In this document: positions 29,905 through 42,139 of the stretch, in pieces | How the letters are laid out: every line of letters begins with the position of its first letter | Numbering within the stretch: position 1 is the first letter of the stretch | Origin: Aquicoccus porphyridii | GTDB lineage: Bacteria > Pseudomonadota > Alphaproteobacteria > Rhodobacterales > Rhodobacteraceae | Length of the DNA stretch: 64,000 nt | Reading direction: 5' to 3' | Assembly (NCBI RefSeq): GCF_008369105.1 | Contig: NZ_VINQ01000001.1 | Location: 434,001-498,000, forward strand | The notes under the pieces: model-generated | The model's database searches: none | What the model was told of the DNA's origin: nothing | What the model saw: only the letters and a program-made list of their open reading frames with translations | Made by a program: the position numbers and the translations under genes

Positions 29905-30099
29905 TCAGGGCTTCGGCTCGGGTTCGGCTTTCGCAGCTTCCCAAGCCTCGATCTCGGACAACCTCCAGCGGGTGCAGCCGGGGCTTAGCTTAACGGGTTT
30001 GGGGAATGTCGGGTCTTCATTCGCCCAGCGCCGTGGGGTCAAATAATGAACCGAATAACGCGCGCCAAGCTGGCGGTCTGATAGATATGTTTCGGGCAT
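29905..30099 (-). CDS. AlpA-family excisionase/regulator
   Basis: 64 residues, YLSDRQLGARYSVHYLTPRRW and FPKPVKLSPGCTRWRLSEIEAWEAA, the AlpA-type winged helix-turn-helix common in P4-like elements, where AlpA activates or directs integrase-linked excision. The ATG at 30099 is chosen because GGAGG sits seven bases upstream; the upstream ATG at 30111 overlaps that site. A 9-bp inverted repeat lies 74 bases before the start. Confidence 0.8.
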   Translation of the reverse strand: MPETYLSDRQLGARYSVHYLTPRRWANEDPTFPKPVKLSPGCTRWRLSEIEAWEAAKAEPEPKP

Positions 30100-30172
30100 A
30101 TGCGCCTCCATAGTTTCGCTATGGGGTGCATCATCATGCCATCTATCGCGTCAATGAACATTCAAAATCAGT

Positions 30173-30212
30173 TGCTTAGGCGGATCAACAAAAACCGGCT
30201 CTAGCCTAAGCA
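30173..30212. promoter_or_regulatory. 9-bp inverted repeat upstream of the AlpA-like gene
   Basis: TGCTTAGGC (30173-30181) and GCCTAAGCA (30204-30212) are exact reverse complements. A third half-site, GCTTAGGC, lies at 30235-30242, inside the end of the upstream gene. The repeated half-site suggests binding by one of the island's own regulators, or a hairpin between the two genes. Confidence 0.45.
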
Positions 30213-30223
30213 GCCTGATAAAA

Positions 30224-31192
30224 CTAACCAATCCGCTTAGGCGGTTTGGCTGGAAATAGCGCTCTATATTTGGCTTGCAGGTCTTTCCCTGCCTCCCCGC
30301 GTCGGATTTCACCCAGATACTCCATCACTTGGCCTTTGCCTTGCCGCCACAATGCAGGGTCGGATTCGGTTGCTTCTGCCGTCGCGAGTTGGACGAGTGC
30401 CTTTTCGCCTAACTGGGCAATTTGCGGATTGCGTCTTGCGACATCCTCCATCGCTGTCATGAGCGCGTTCCTACGATCTTCACGCGACTGCGCAGACTTT
30501 CGACTTCCAGATACACCTGCCTTCTTGCGGGTTTCTATTGCCTTTGTGGCTTCCGCCTCTACACCGTGCACCAAAACTTCGAGGTCACGCCAATGATAAC
30601 CTGCCGAAAAGTCATCGTTGGTTATGTAGTAGTGATACTGATAAGATGCAGCTACAAAGGCGGGTGACGAATGCGGAAATTTCAGCCAACAATACTCAAA
30701 TGCTGCGGCAACATGCCAATTCTCCCCAAAGCGGTTTTTGAGCTTACCAGTGCGTTGCTTACCCAGAAAGTCAATGACCTTCTGTGACAGCGTTCCATAT
30801 CGTCCACGATAGATTCCCGAATCTCCGAGAACATCAAACGCAAGTGGAGATTCCTCATCTCCGGCGCAGACCCCGAACGGAAAATCCGATTCCATGATCG
30901 CGCGCACCAAATCCATCTTATATTCCTCAACACCTTGAGAATCTGGTAGCTCGCTGCCAACAGGATATTTTGCTGCAAGTGCGCTGGCTTCCTCTTCACT
31001 GTAACAAGTATGTATTCCAGTTTTGCTGGGCAACAAACCTGTGCGAGTAGTAGTAAAAATCTGCCAAACGTCAGTTGGTTTCTCGCCATTCTGAAACAAG
31101 AAATCTGGGAAAAATGTATCACCGGGTGACGAGTGAAGGACTTTCACCTTTTCAACGATTGTTTTGCGCACCGAGGTCTTGGAGTCGCTCAT
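30224..31192 (-). CDS. Unknown island protein overlapping the integrase gene
   Basis: 322 residues, soluble, no signal peptide. The N-terminal part has FPDFLFQNGEKPTDVWQIF, the middle VAAAFEYCWLKFPHSSPAF and YQYHYYITNDDFSAGYHWRD, and the C-terminal third is charged and helical (SREDRRNALMTAMEDVARRN, GKGQVMEYLGEIRRGEAGK). I do not recognise the family. The ATG overlaps the integrase stop (ATGA), so it was translated with an intact integrase; the frameshift upstream may now lower its expression. The middle of the gene is A+T-rich. Confidence 0.65.
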   Translation of the reverse strand: MSDSKTSVRKTIVEKVKVLHSSPGDTFFPDFLFQNGEKPTDVWQIFTTTRTGLLPSKTGIHTCYSEEEASALAAKYPVGSELPDSQGVEEYKMDLVRAIMESDFPFGVCAGDEESPLAFDVLGDSGIYRGRYGTLSQKVIDFLGKQRTGKLKNRFGENWHVAAAFEYCWLKFPHSSPAFVAASYQYHYYITNDDFSAGYHWRDLEVLVHGVEAEATKAIETRKKAGVSGSRKSAQSREDRRNALMTAMEDVARRNPQIAQLGEKALVQLATAEATESDPALWRQGKGQVMEYLGEIRRGEAGKDLQAKYRALFPAKPPKRIG

Positions 31193-32485
31193 CTCATCAT
31201 CACCACTTTTCCACCTTCAGCATTGCCGCACATGAAATCGGCCCAATCAGCCATCATGCGCCGACGCTTCTCGATCATGTCGCCCCGTCGATAGCTTGCC
31301 TCTACCGCGTTGCTGATCTTATGGGCCAGCGCAACCTCTGCCATGTCACCGGGGTAGCTCGTGCGCTCTGCCACCCAGTCACGAAACGTGCTGCGCAGGC
31401 CATGCGGCACGGCGCGACGCTTCGACACGCGGTCGATAAAGCCTTCGCCACCCTGCTCCAGATCAGCCTCATGAAGCCGTTTCATGGTCGCGCTCAAGGT
31501 CATGTCGGACAACATACCACCGCGCGGGGCCGGGAAGACAAGCGGGTTGTCCTCGAAGCGGGGCAAGGCGTCCAACAGCGCCAGCGCCTCGGGCGATAGC
31601 GGCACGCGATGTTCCTTGCCCGCCTTCATCCGGTCAGCCGGGATGACGACAAGCGCCTTGTCCTTGTCCACATCATCCCATGTCAGGCTGCGCACCTCGC
31701 TCGAACGCAGACCGCAAAGCGCCAGAAATTCCAGCGCCCGCGCGCCAAGCCCTTCCCGCGCCTTCAACGCCGCAAACCATCGCGGGGCGTCGTCGATCTG
31801 CACGGCGGGGTGGTTAGCTTCCTTGGCTATCTTAGCAGGGGCTGGCAACAACTCTTTCAGGTTACCTGCCCATCGCGCCGGGTTGTCACCCTTGCGGTGT
31901 CCCGAAACCGTTGCCCAGCTCAAAACCGCCTCGATTCGGCCTCGAACGCGGGACGCGGGACGCGGTTTCGGTTTTCGTCGCCCAGATCGGCTGCAACACG
32001 CGCAACACGTCTTGCGTGTCGATATCCTGCACAAGCATCTTGCCCAATTCAGGCGTGGCGTAGGTGGCAAGGGTGGTTTCCCATTGCTGGCGATGTTTGG
32101 CGTTCCTGAAGGCGTCGAGCTTGGCGGCAAGAGCCTTGTCCACCGCGTCGGCGAAAGTCAGGCCACGACGCTGGGCCGCGACCAGTTGGGCCTTGGCGGC
32201 CTTTCGTTCCTCGACCGGATCAATGCCGCGTTCAATCTTGTCGCGGGCCTCACGCGCCTTGTCGCGCGCCTGTGACAGCGTAACAGTCGGAAAACCGCCC
32301 AAGCCAAGGTCGCGGCGCTTCTCACCCACCTTGACGCGCAAAACCCAAGAGCGCCCGCCATGCGGCGTGATCTGCATATGTAGCCCCGCCACGCCGCCGA
32401 CCGAATACAAGACATTTCGTTTGCCGCCCGGATGGGCCAGGTTCTTGACCTCAAGTGCTGATAGTTCCTGCGCGACCTTCGGCAT
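31189..32485 (-). pseudogene. P4-type tyrosine integrase, disrupted by a 7-bp duplication
   Basis: Integrates P4-like elements into tRNA genes. The N-terminal part (from ATG 32485, GGGAG upstream) has the DUF4102-like arm-binding domain (LYSVGGVAGLHMQITPHGGR, GFPTVTLSQARDKAREARD) and reads to WATKTETASRV, then shifts out of frame and stops at 31886. The catalytic half continues in another frame: RGRIEAVLSWATV, LCGLRSSEVRSLTWDD (Arg), HGLRSTFRDWVAE and LAHKISNAVEASYRRGD (His, Tyr). Joining the two restores ETASRVRGRIEAVL, a normal family sequence of about 430 residues. The cause is visible: ACGCGGG is repeated at 31946-31965. It may be a real mutation, a reversible slippage, or a sequencing error. 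Confidence 0.88.
31946..31965. repeat. Heptamer tandem repeat that breaks the integrase frame
   Basis: On the plus strand ACGCGGG occurs twice, followed by a partial copy ACGCGG (20 bases in all). Removing one copy restores the integrase frame (A-S-R-V-R-G-R-I-E). Confidence 0.85.
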
Positions 32486-32502
32486 TCTTGTGCTCCCACA
32501 TC

Positions 32503-32514
32503 TTACCCCACATA
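32503..32514. repeat. Candidate integrase arm-type site, right end
   Basis: TTACCCCACATA, identical and in the same orientation to 22676-22687, lies 18 bases upstream of the integrase start codon; a related TCCCACAT sits just before it (32494-32501). Its place at the integrase promoter is also consistent with autoregulation. Confidence 0.5.
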
Positions 32515-32644
32515 ATAGATGTAACCGGTCGCATAAGATTGCACAAGGCCGCAAAGCCAAACCACCCACAAAGGTGCTATTTTATTAGGTTTTACAAGAT
32601 TTGTCGCATCGAATTGCAGGGCACAAAATAGGCAGAATGGCGGG

Positions 32645-32658
32645 CTGTCTCTCCGCCA
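32645..32658 (+). other. Right attachment site of the island
   Basis: CTGTCTCTCCGCCA, an exact direct repeat of the tRNA-Ser 3' end at 22620-22633. The hisI stop codon follows 10 bases further on. Confidence 0.85.
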
Positions 32659-32668
32659 CAAACGCCAC

Positions 32669-33040
32669 CTATGGCGTGTGATCATCAACCGGCTTCATGA
32701 GCTCGACTTCCCGGCCGTCCCGCACGGCGGTGTAGAAACAACTGCGCCGGTTGGTGTGGCAGGCCGGACCGGCCTGATCGACCAGGACCAGCAGGCAATC
32801 GCGGTCGCAATCAATGCGCATTTCCACCAGTTTCTGCACATGGCCGCTGGTTTCACCCTTGACCCAAAAGCTCTGCCGCGATCGGCTCCAATAGGTTACC
32901 TTGCCGCTCTCAAGCGTGCGGCGCACCGATTCCGCGTTCATCCACGCCATCATCAGGATCTCGCCCGTGGCCGCATCCTGTGCGATCGTCGGGACCAGTC
33001 CCCGATCATCATATTTCAGTGTTTCGGCGTCAAAGCCCAT
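32669..33040 (-). CDS. hisI: Phosphoribosyl-AMP cyclohydrolase
   Basis: Third step of histidine synthesis: opens the adenine ring of phosphoribosyl-AMP. 123 residues; [18 protein letters not shown], then [32 protein letters not shown] and the zinc cysteine in [11 protein letters not shown] are the family hallmarks. It is the stand-alone HisI without the HisE domain, usual in alphaproteobacteria. Start ATG 33040 has GGGGGCAGGG upstream; an earlier start at 33061 is less likely. The 3' end is 10 bases from the island. Confidence 0.95.
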   Translation of the reverse strand: MGFDAETLKYDDRGLVPTIAQDAATGEILMMAWMNAESVRRTLESGKVTYWSRSRQSFWVKGETSGHVQKLVEMRIDCDRDCLLVLVDQAGPACHTNRRSCFYTAVRDGREVELMKPVDDHTP

Positions 33041-33106
33041 CCCTGCCCCCTTTGCATCCACGTTCGACAGGTTTATCTAGGACAAAAGGACCGCGAAGGA
33101 AACGAC

Positions 33107-33556
33107 ATGAGCGAGACAGATCTCATCAAGCTCTATTCCGAGCGCATCCTCGCGCTGGCCGCCGAGATCCCGCATCTTGATCGGCTCCCGGATTCGGACG
33201 CCACGGTCAAGCGCCGCGCGCCGCTTTGCGGCTCGACCGTCACCGTCGATATCAAGCTGCGCGATGGTGTAATCACCGACTACGGCCAGGATGTGAAAGC
33301 CTGCGCCCTGGGTCAGGCTGCGGCGAGCATCGTCGGTGCCAACATCATCGGCCGCACCCGCGATGAGGTCGAAGCAACGCGTGACGCCCTGCGCGACATG
33401 CTCAAACACGACGGCCCGACACCGCCTGCCCCGTTCGACGGGCTGGAGGTGCTGCGCCCGGCCCGCGATTACAAGAACCGCCACGCCTCGATCCTGCTGG
33501 CCATCGAGGCCACGCTCGAAGCGATGGACAAGGCCGCGCAAAGCAATTGCGCCTGA
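33107..33556 (+). CDS. NifU/IscU-like iron-sulfur cluster scaffold protein
   Basis: 149 residues of the NifU N-terminal/IscU-like fold. Conserved positions are Cys in RAPLCGSTVTVDI, the glycine-rich DGVITDYGQDVKACALGQAAAS with the second Cys, and a long C-terminal helix with RHASILLAIEATLEAM. It lacks the third Cys of classical IscU at the usual place, so it may be an accessory scaffold or SufE/SufU-like protein. AAGGA precedes the ATG at 33107. Divergent from hisI with a 66-base gap. Confidence 0.82.
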   Translation: MSETDLIKLYSERILALAAEIPHLDRLPDSDATVKRRAPLCGSTVTVDIKLRDGVITDYGQDVKACALGQAAASIVGANIIGRTRDEVEATRDALRDMLKHDGPTPPAPFDGLEVLRPARDYKNRHASILLAIEATLEAMDKAAQSNCA

Positions 33557-33597
33557 TCCAAGGTTTTCCCGGACGCGATAACGCCTGAACAGAAAAA

Positions 33598-33627
33598 ACC
33601 GCCGCGCTTGGTTTCCAAGGCGGCGGT
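33598..33627 (-). terminator. Intrinsic terminator read on the minus strand
   Basis: On the minus strand ACCGCCGCCTTGG and CCAAGCGCGGCGGT pair around a short loop, followed by six T residues. It probably ends the transcript of the 40-residue membrane protein gene; it may also stop the convergent scaffold-gene transcript. Confidence 0.65.
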
Positions 33628-33787
33628 CAGTTGCGTGAGCCCATGTGCCCCCGCCAATCAGTCGGGGCCGATGAAGCAACCCCGGGACGACATGAGGGAC
33701 AGGCAGTGTCAGTCTCGGCGCAGGCTTTGGGACAAGTTGCGCCGCGGACAGGGGCAAAGGCTCACGTGGCAGAATTCATCAAACGGC

Positions 33788-33910
33788 TCAGACAAGCCCG
33801 GGCAGGTGCAGCCCGGCAATCAGCAAAATCATTAGAGACACGGCCCCGATCGCATCTTGCCAGATCGTGTCCTGGCTACGTTCGAGAATCGATTTGATCT
33901 GGTTGACCAT
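33788..33910 (-). CDS. Very small membrane protein (40 residues)
   Basis: Reads MVNQIKSILERSQDTIW, then a hydrophobic helix (residues ~19-39, LMILLIAGLHLP). An amphipathic N-terminus followed by one membrane helix. AGGAGATT lies eight bases before the ATG, and a terminator follows downstream on the same strand. I recall similar tiny proteins in related bacteria, so I judge it a real gene; function unknown. Confidence 0.65.
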   Translation of the reverse strand: MVNQIKSILERSQDTIWQDAIGAVSLMILLIAGLHLPGLV

Positions 33911-34018
33911 CGGGAATCTCCTGCTCTCGGGCATCATGTTGCCTCTTTGTTCTCATTTTTTGATTCGCTTGTAAAGAACTTTTTAGGAACATTTGCGAAC
34001 TTTCAGGGCCTACTCGGA

Positions 34019-38409
<4,391 letters not shown>

Positions 38410-38618
38410 TTAGCCCCGCCCCGAACCAAGGTCCAGCCTACCGATGCAAACAAGGCATGCCCGATCTCCACCACCCGGGGTCAATGCGTGGCCGCCCGGC
38501 ACGGCCATCCCCTGCCGCCACCATAGGACAAGTACCGCGCAATCCCCGGGCGCGATCCGTGAGTGGTATCCTTCTACCCTTGCGCCGCCTCAATCCATCT
38601 CGATCCGAGCGGGCCGGC

Positions 38619-39335
38619 TCAGGCGCCTATCGCGATCGGGCGACTCGGTTCCTCGACCGGCGCCGGGTCGCGCAGAACATAGCCCCGCCCCCAGACCGTC
38701 TCGATATAATTTTCGCCGTCGGTCACAGTGGTCAGCTTCTTGCGCAGCTTGCAGATGAAGACGTCGATGATCTTGAGTTCCGGCTCGTCCATGCCGCCAT
38801 AAAGATGGTTGAGAAACATCTCCTTGGTCAGGGTCGTGCCCTTGCGCAGGCTCAGCAGTTCGAACATCTGGTATTCCTTGCCGGTCAGATGCACCGGCCG
38901 ACCATCGACCTCGACCGTCTTGGCATCGAGATTGACACAGACCTTCCCGGTCTTGATGACGGATTGCGAATGCCCTTTCGAGCGGCGGATGATCGCATGG
39001 ATGCGCGCAACCAGTTCCTCGCGGTGGAACGGCTTGGTCAGGTAGTCATCGGCACCAAAGCCGAACCCCTTGAGCTTGTTCTCGGTATCGTCGGCACCGC
39101 TCAGAATGAGAATCGGCGTATCGATTCGCGCCAGGCGCAACTGCCGCAACACCTCATGCCCGTTCATGTCCGGTAGCCCGAGATCGAGAAGGATCAGGTC
39201 ATAATCGTAAAGCTTGGCCAGATCGACCCCCTCCTCGCCGAGGTCGGTCGTATAGACATTGAGGTTGGCATGGGTCAGCATCAACTCGATGCTCTTCGAC
39301 GTCGTCGGATCGTCTTCCACCAGCAGCACGCGCAT
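38619..39335 (-). CDS. ctrA: Cell-cycle response regulator CtrA
   Basis: Master transcription regulator of alphaproteobacteria; in Rhodobacterales it controls motility, gene-transfer agents and related traits rather than being essential. 238 residues, OmpR/PhoB type: receiver domain with D51 ([10 protein letters not shown], same number as in Caulobacter), T/S and Lys ([14 protein letters not shown]), and a winged-helix domain ([38 protein letters not shown]). The ATG at 39335 follows GGAG; a TTG two codons earlier is less likely. A perfect CtrA box lies 53 bases upstream. Confidence 0.97.
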   Translation of the reverse strand: MRVLLVEDDPTTSKSIELMLTHANLNVYTTDLGEEGVDLAKLYDYDLILLDLGLPDMNGHEVLRQLRLARIDTPILILSGADDTENKLKGFGFGADDYLTKPFHREELVARIHAIIRRSKGHSQSVIKTGKVCVNLDAKTVEVDGRPVHLTGKEYQMFELLSLRKGTTLTKEMFLNHLYGGMDEPELKIIDVFICKLRKKLTTVTDGENYIETVWGRGYVLRDPAPVEEPSRPIAIGA

Positions 39336-39387
39336 TTTCAATTCTCCGCTTCAATGCAATCATAGGAATTAAACGTGAACAAAAATG

Positions 39388-39403
39388 GTTAATCACATGT
39401 TAA
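39388..39403 (-). promoter_or_regulatory. CtrA box in the ctrA promoter region
   Basis: On the minus strand TTAACATGTGATTAAC, an exact TTAA-N7-TTAAC, the full CtrA recognition sequence, ending 53 bases before the ctrA start. This supports autoregulation of ctrA, as known in Caulobacter. Confidence 0.75.
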
Positions 39404-39430
39404 AATCGCAATAAAGCTTACGAACGCTCG

Positions 39431-39709
39431 TTAAAGTTGTCTATATCTTTGTAACCGCGTCACCTTCAGTGCATCTTCGCCGAACCCGGTAACCGCGGCA
39501 ACCCATTCGAGAAATTCCTCCTTGCTCAACCCGTACCTGTCCAGCGCCTCGTCCTGTGAAATCAACCCGTAGACCACGCCGCGCACCACGGCGGCCTTGC
39601 GGCTGGCCACCCAGCGCGCGGTGGTTGCCGGCGGCAGGTCCGAGCGCGACATCACAGTTCCGCCCGGCAGGGTCACGGCCCTTGGCCCATCGACTTTTTT
39701 CAGATACAT
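39431..39709 (-). CDS. sciP: SciP, small CtrA inhibitory protein (DUF1153)
   Basis: 92 residues with MYLKKVDGPRAVTLPGGTVM, RSDLPPATTARWVASRKAAV and ALDRYGLSKEEFLEWVAAV, a helix-turn-helix of the DUF1153/SciP family; the C-terminus LKVTRLQRYRQL is typical. SciP binds CtrA and stops it from recruiting RNA polymerase at its promoters. Lies 95 bases upstream of ctrA on the same strand, with the CtrA box between them, so CtrA probably controls its own gene next to its inhibitor's. Confidence 0.92.
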   Translation of the reverse strand: MYLKKVDGPRAVTLPGGTVMSRSDLPPATTARWVASRKAAVVRGVVYGLISQDEALDRYGLSKEEFLEWVAAVTGFGEDALKVTRLQRYRQL

Positions 39710-39779
39710 CGCCCAAACCTCGTCATTGCGATGCCACGGTGATGCACCCGGCAGGCTTAATGACCGGTGAAACCGGGAC

Positions 39780-39807
39780 TTGAGAGTGTTTAGGATTTTC
39801 CTATATT
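39780..39807 (+). promoter_or_regulatory. Putative promoter of mnmA
   Basis: TTGAGA (39780-39785), 16-base spacer and TATATT (39802-39807), 25 bases before the mnmA start. Pattern match only. Confidence 0.4.
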
Positions 39808-39832
39808 TACCCAGGAATTGAAGGAACCCGCC

Positions 39833-40975
39833 ATGTCGCTCGATACCGCGACCCCGCTCAACTCGCTGGGGATCGCCAAACCCGTCTCTGAAACCCGCGT
39901 GGTGGTCGCCATGTCGGGTGGTGTCGATTCCTCGGTCGTGGCCGCGATGCTGGCTGACGAAGGCTATGACGTGGTCGGTGTCACGCTACAACTTTACGAC
40001 CATGGCGCGGCCCTGGCCAAGAAGGGTGCGTGCTGTGCGGGCATCGACATTCACGACGCCCGCCGCGTGGCCGAGGAAATGGGCTTTCCCCATTACGTGC
40101 TCGATTACGAAAACATCTTTCGCGACGCGGTGATTGACGAGTTTGCCGACAGTTATCTCGCCGGTGCCACGCCGGTGCCCTGCATCCGCTGCAACGAACG
40201 GGTGAAATTCAAGGACCTGCTGGAAACCGCGCGCGATCTCGACGCCGATTGCATGGCCACCGGCCACTATATCCAGCGCAAGACCGGCCCGCACGGCGCC
40301 GAATTGCACAGTGCCGCCGATGCCAACCGCGATCAGAGCTATTTCCTGTTCTCGACCACGCAACAGCAACTCGATTTCCTGCGCTTCCCGCTGGGGCATC
40401 TTGCCTCGAAGGATGAAACCCGCGCGCTGGCAGCAAAATACGGGTTGCCCGTGGCGATGAAACCCGACAGCCAGGACATCTGCTTTGTCCCCAATGGCGA
40501 CTATGCCAGCGTGATCGAGAAACTGCGCCCCGGCGCGGCCGAACCGGGCGAGATCGTCGATATCGACGGCAATGTGCTGGGCAACCACAAGGGCGTGATC
40601 CATTACACGATCGGCCAACGCCGCGGCCTCGGGATCGGCGGGCTTGTCGATCCGCTCTACGTGGTGAAACTCGATGTCGACAATCGCCGCGTGATCGTCG
40701 GCCCCAAGGAATTGCTCGCCACCCGCATCGTTCCCGTGCGCGAGGTCAACTGGTTGGGCGACGAAACGTTCGAAAACGTCACCGAGCGCGAGATCATGGT
40801 CAAGGTCCGCTCGACCCGGCCACCCCGCCCCGCGATTCTGCGCGCGCTCTCGCCCTCAACGGCAGAGGTCGAACTCCTCACCCCCGAGGAAGGCGTCTCG
40901 CCGGGGCAGGCTTGCGTGTTCTACGAAACCGGCGGCAGCCGGATCTTCGGGGGCGGCTGGATTCACGCGGGCTGA
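39833..40975 (+). CDS. mnmA: tRNA-specific 2-thiouridylase MnmA
   Basis: Forms 2-thiouridine at the wobble position of Lys, Glu and Gln tRNAs. 380 residues: PP-loop SGGVDSS near residue 30, catalytic Cys in [45 protein letters not shown], and the second Cys in [11 protein letters not shown] 39833 has AAGGA upstream (a TTG start at 39818 is less likely). Divergent from sciP. Confidence 0.97.
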   Translation: MSLDTATPLNSLGIAKPVSETRVVVAMSGGVDSSVVAAMLADEGYDVVGVTLQLYDHGAALAKKGACCAGIDIHDARRVAEEMGFPHYVLDYENIFRDAVIDEFADSYLAGATPVPCIRCNERVKFKDLLETARDLDADCMATGHYIQRKTGPHGAELHSAADANRDQSYFLFSTTQQQLDFLRFPLGHLASKDETRALAAKYGLPVAMKPDSQDICFVPNGDYASVIEKLRPGAAEPGEIVDIDGNVLGNHKGVIHYTIGQRRGLGIGGLVDPLYVVKLDVDNRRVIVGPKELLATRIVPVREVNWLGDETFENVTEREIMVKVRSTRPPRPAILRALSPSTAEVELLTPEEGVSPGQACVFYETGGSRIFGGGWIHAG

Positions 40976-40990
40976 CCCCGCACGATCCGT

Positions 40991-42139
40991 TCACATCCGC
41001 GCCAGAACCGCCCGCGCCGCGCGCAGCCCCGGCGCCTCGCCACCCCGGCCCAACCGCTCCATCGTCAGATCGAGCGCCGCGTGCTGCGCCTCTGGCGCCT
41101 CAAACATCCCGATCACCGCTTCGGCCATCGGCCCCACGCGGCACGCCTTGCCGATGAAATCCGGCACCACTCGCGTACCGCTCACCAGGTTGACCAGCGT
41201 CACCGTATCGACCTGCAACAGCCGTGGGATGATCTGGCGGCTGAGCCAGTTGAGATCATAACCGATCACCATCGGCGTCCCCGACGCCGCCAGTTCAAGC
41301 GACACCGTCCCCGATGCCGCCAGCGCCCCGTCCGCCGCCCGGAACGCCGCCCGTTTTGTCGCAGAAAACACGTCCCCCCCGACACCGCGCGGATCGAGCA
41401 GCACCGGATCACCGGCCCAGCCCGGCACGATTTCGGCCAGCATCTCCGCCACCGGTGCGGCGGCCGGAACCACCACCCGCAGCCCCGGTCGGGCGGCTGC
41501 AACCCGGGCAATGATCTCACCGAACCGCTGCGACAATCGCGCAACCTCTCCCCGGCGCGAACCGGGCAGCACCAAGAGCATCTCGCCCGCAATCCCGTGC
41601 TCGGCGCGAAAGGCCGCCGCCTCCGCATCGCTCGCCACCGGCTCGCTCACCACCGGGTGCCCCACGAAATCGCACTCCATCCCCGCCGCCTCCATGTAAG
41701 GCGGTTCAAATGGCAACAGAGCCAGAACATGATCGATATGACGCGCCATCTTCGCCGCGCGTCCGGGCCGCCATGCCCAGACCGAGGGCGCCACGTAATG
41801 TACCGTGCGGATACCCGACGCGGCCTTGACCCCCTTGGCCACGCGCAGGCTGAAATCCGGCGCGTCGATGGTGATCAGGACATCGGGCGCCCAATCGAGC
41901 ACCGCGCGCACCACCTCGTCACGCCGCCGCATGAGATGGCGCAGCTTCGGCAGAACCTCGGCCACACCCATGATCGACAGCTCCTCCATCGGGAACTGGC
42001 TCTCGATGCCCTGCGCGCGCATCTCCGGCCCGCCCACGCCGCGAAATGCAACCTCGGGCATCAGCGTCCGCAGCCCCGCCATCAGTGCTCCGCCCAGGCG
42101 GTCACCCGATGGTTCGCCCGCGATCACAAAGACCTTCAT
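40991..42139 (-). CDS. lpxB: Lipid-A-disaccharide synthase
   Basis: Joins UDP-2,3-diacylglucosamine with lipid X to make the lipid A disaccharide at the inner membrane. 382 residues of the GT19 family: VFVIAGEPSGDRLGGALM at the start, FRGVGGPEMRAQGIES, VHYVAPSVWAWRPGRA, and LLVLPGSRRGEV near the middle, then VIGYDLNWLSRQIIP. The last gene of the envelope cluster, overlapping lpxI by four bases; start ATG at 42139 with GGGAGAGG upstream. An open frame extending to 42247 is the lpxI shadow. Confidence 0.97.
   Translation of the reverse strand: MKVFVIAGEPSGDRLGGALMAGLRTLMPEVAFRGVGGPEMRAQGIESQFPMEELSIMGVAEVLPKLRHLMRRRDEVVRAVLDWAPDVLITIDAPDFSLRVAKGVKAASGIRTVHYVAPSVWAWRPGRAAKMARHIDHVLALLPFEPPYMEAAGMECDFVGHPVVSEPVASDAEAAAFRAEHGIAGEMLLVLPGSRRGEVARLSQRFGEIIARVAAARPGLRVVVPAAAPVAEMLAEIVPGWAGDPVLLDPRGVGGDVFSATKRAAFRAADGALAASGTVSLELAASGTPMVIGYDLNWLSRQIIPRLLQVDTVTLVNLVSGTRVVPDFIGKACRVGPMAEAVIGMFEAPEAQHAALDLTMERLGRGGEAPGLRAARAVLARM

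Larger units (their letters stand above)
22634..32658. mobile_element. Genomic island integrated at tRNA-Ser (about 10 kb)
   Basis: The island lies between direct repeats of the tRNA 3' end. All eleven genes are on the minus strand, in order of transcription: P4-type integrase (frameshifted), an unknown, AlpA-like regulator, HTH/zinc-ribbon protein, tyrosine recombinase, restriction-modification enzyme, three membrane or secreted proteins and two small conserved proteins. Several stretches (near 24.4, 26.0 and 30.9 kb) are visibly richer in A+T than the host genes. No conjugation, capsid or replication gene is seen, so it is a small integrative or mobilisable island or a phage-satellite-like element. 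The pre-insertion locus would be tRNA-Ser followed by hisI. Confidence 0.88.

Noticed and set aside
31886-32485. Programmed ribosomal frameshifting to explain the split integrase
   Set aside because: No slippery heptamer or following structure is evident, and the tandem 7-mer explains the shift directly. Slippage or sequence error is more likely.
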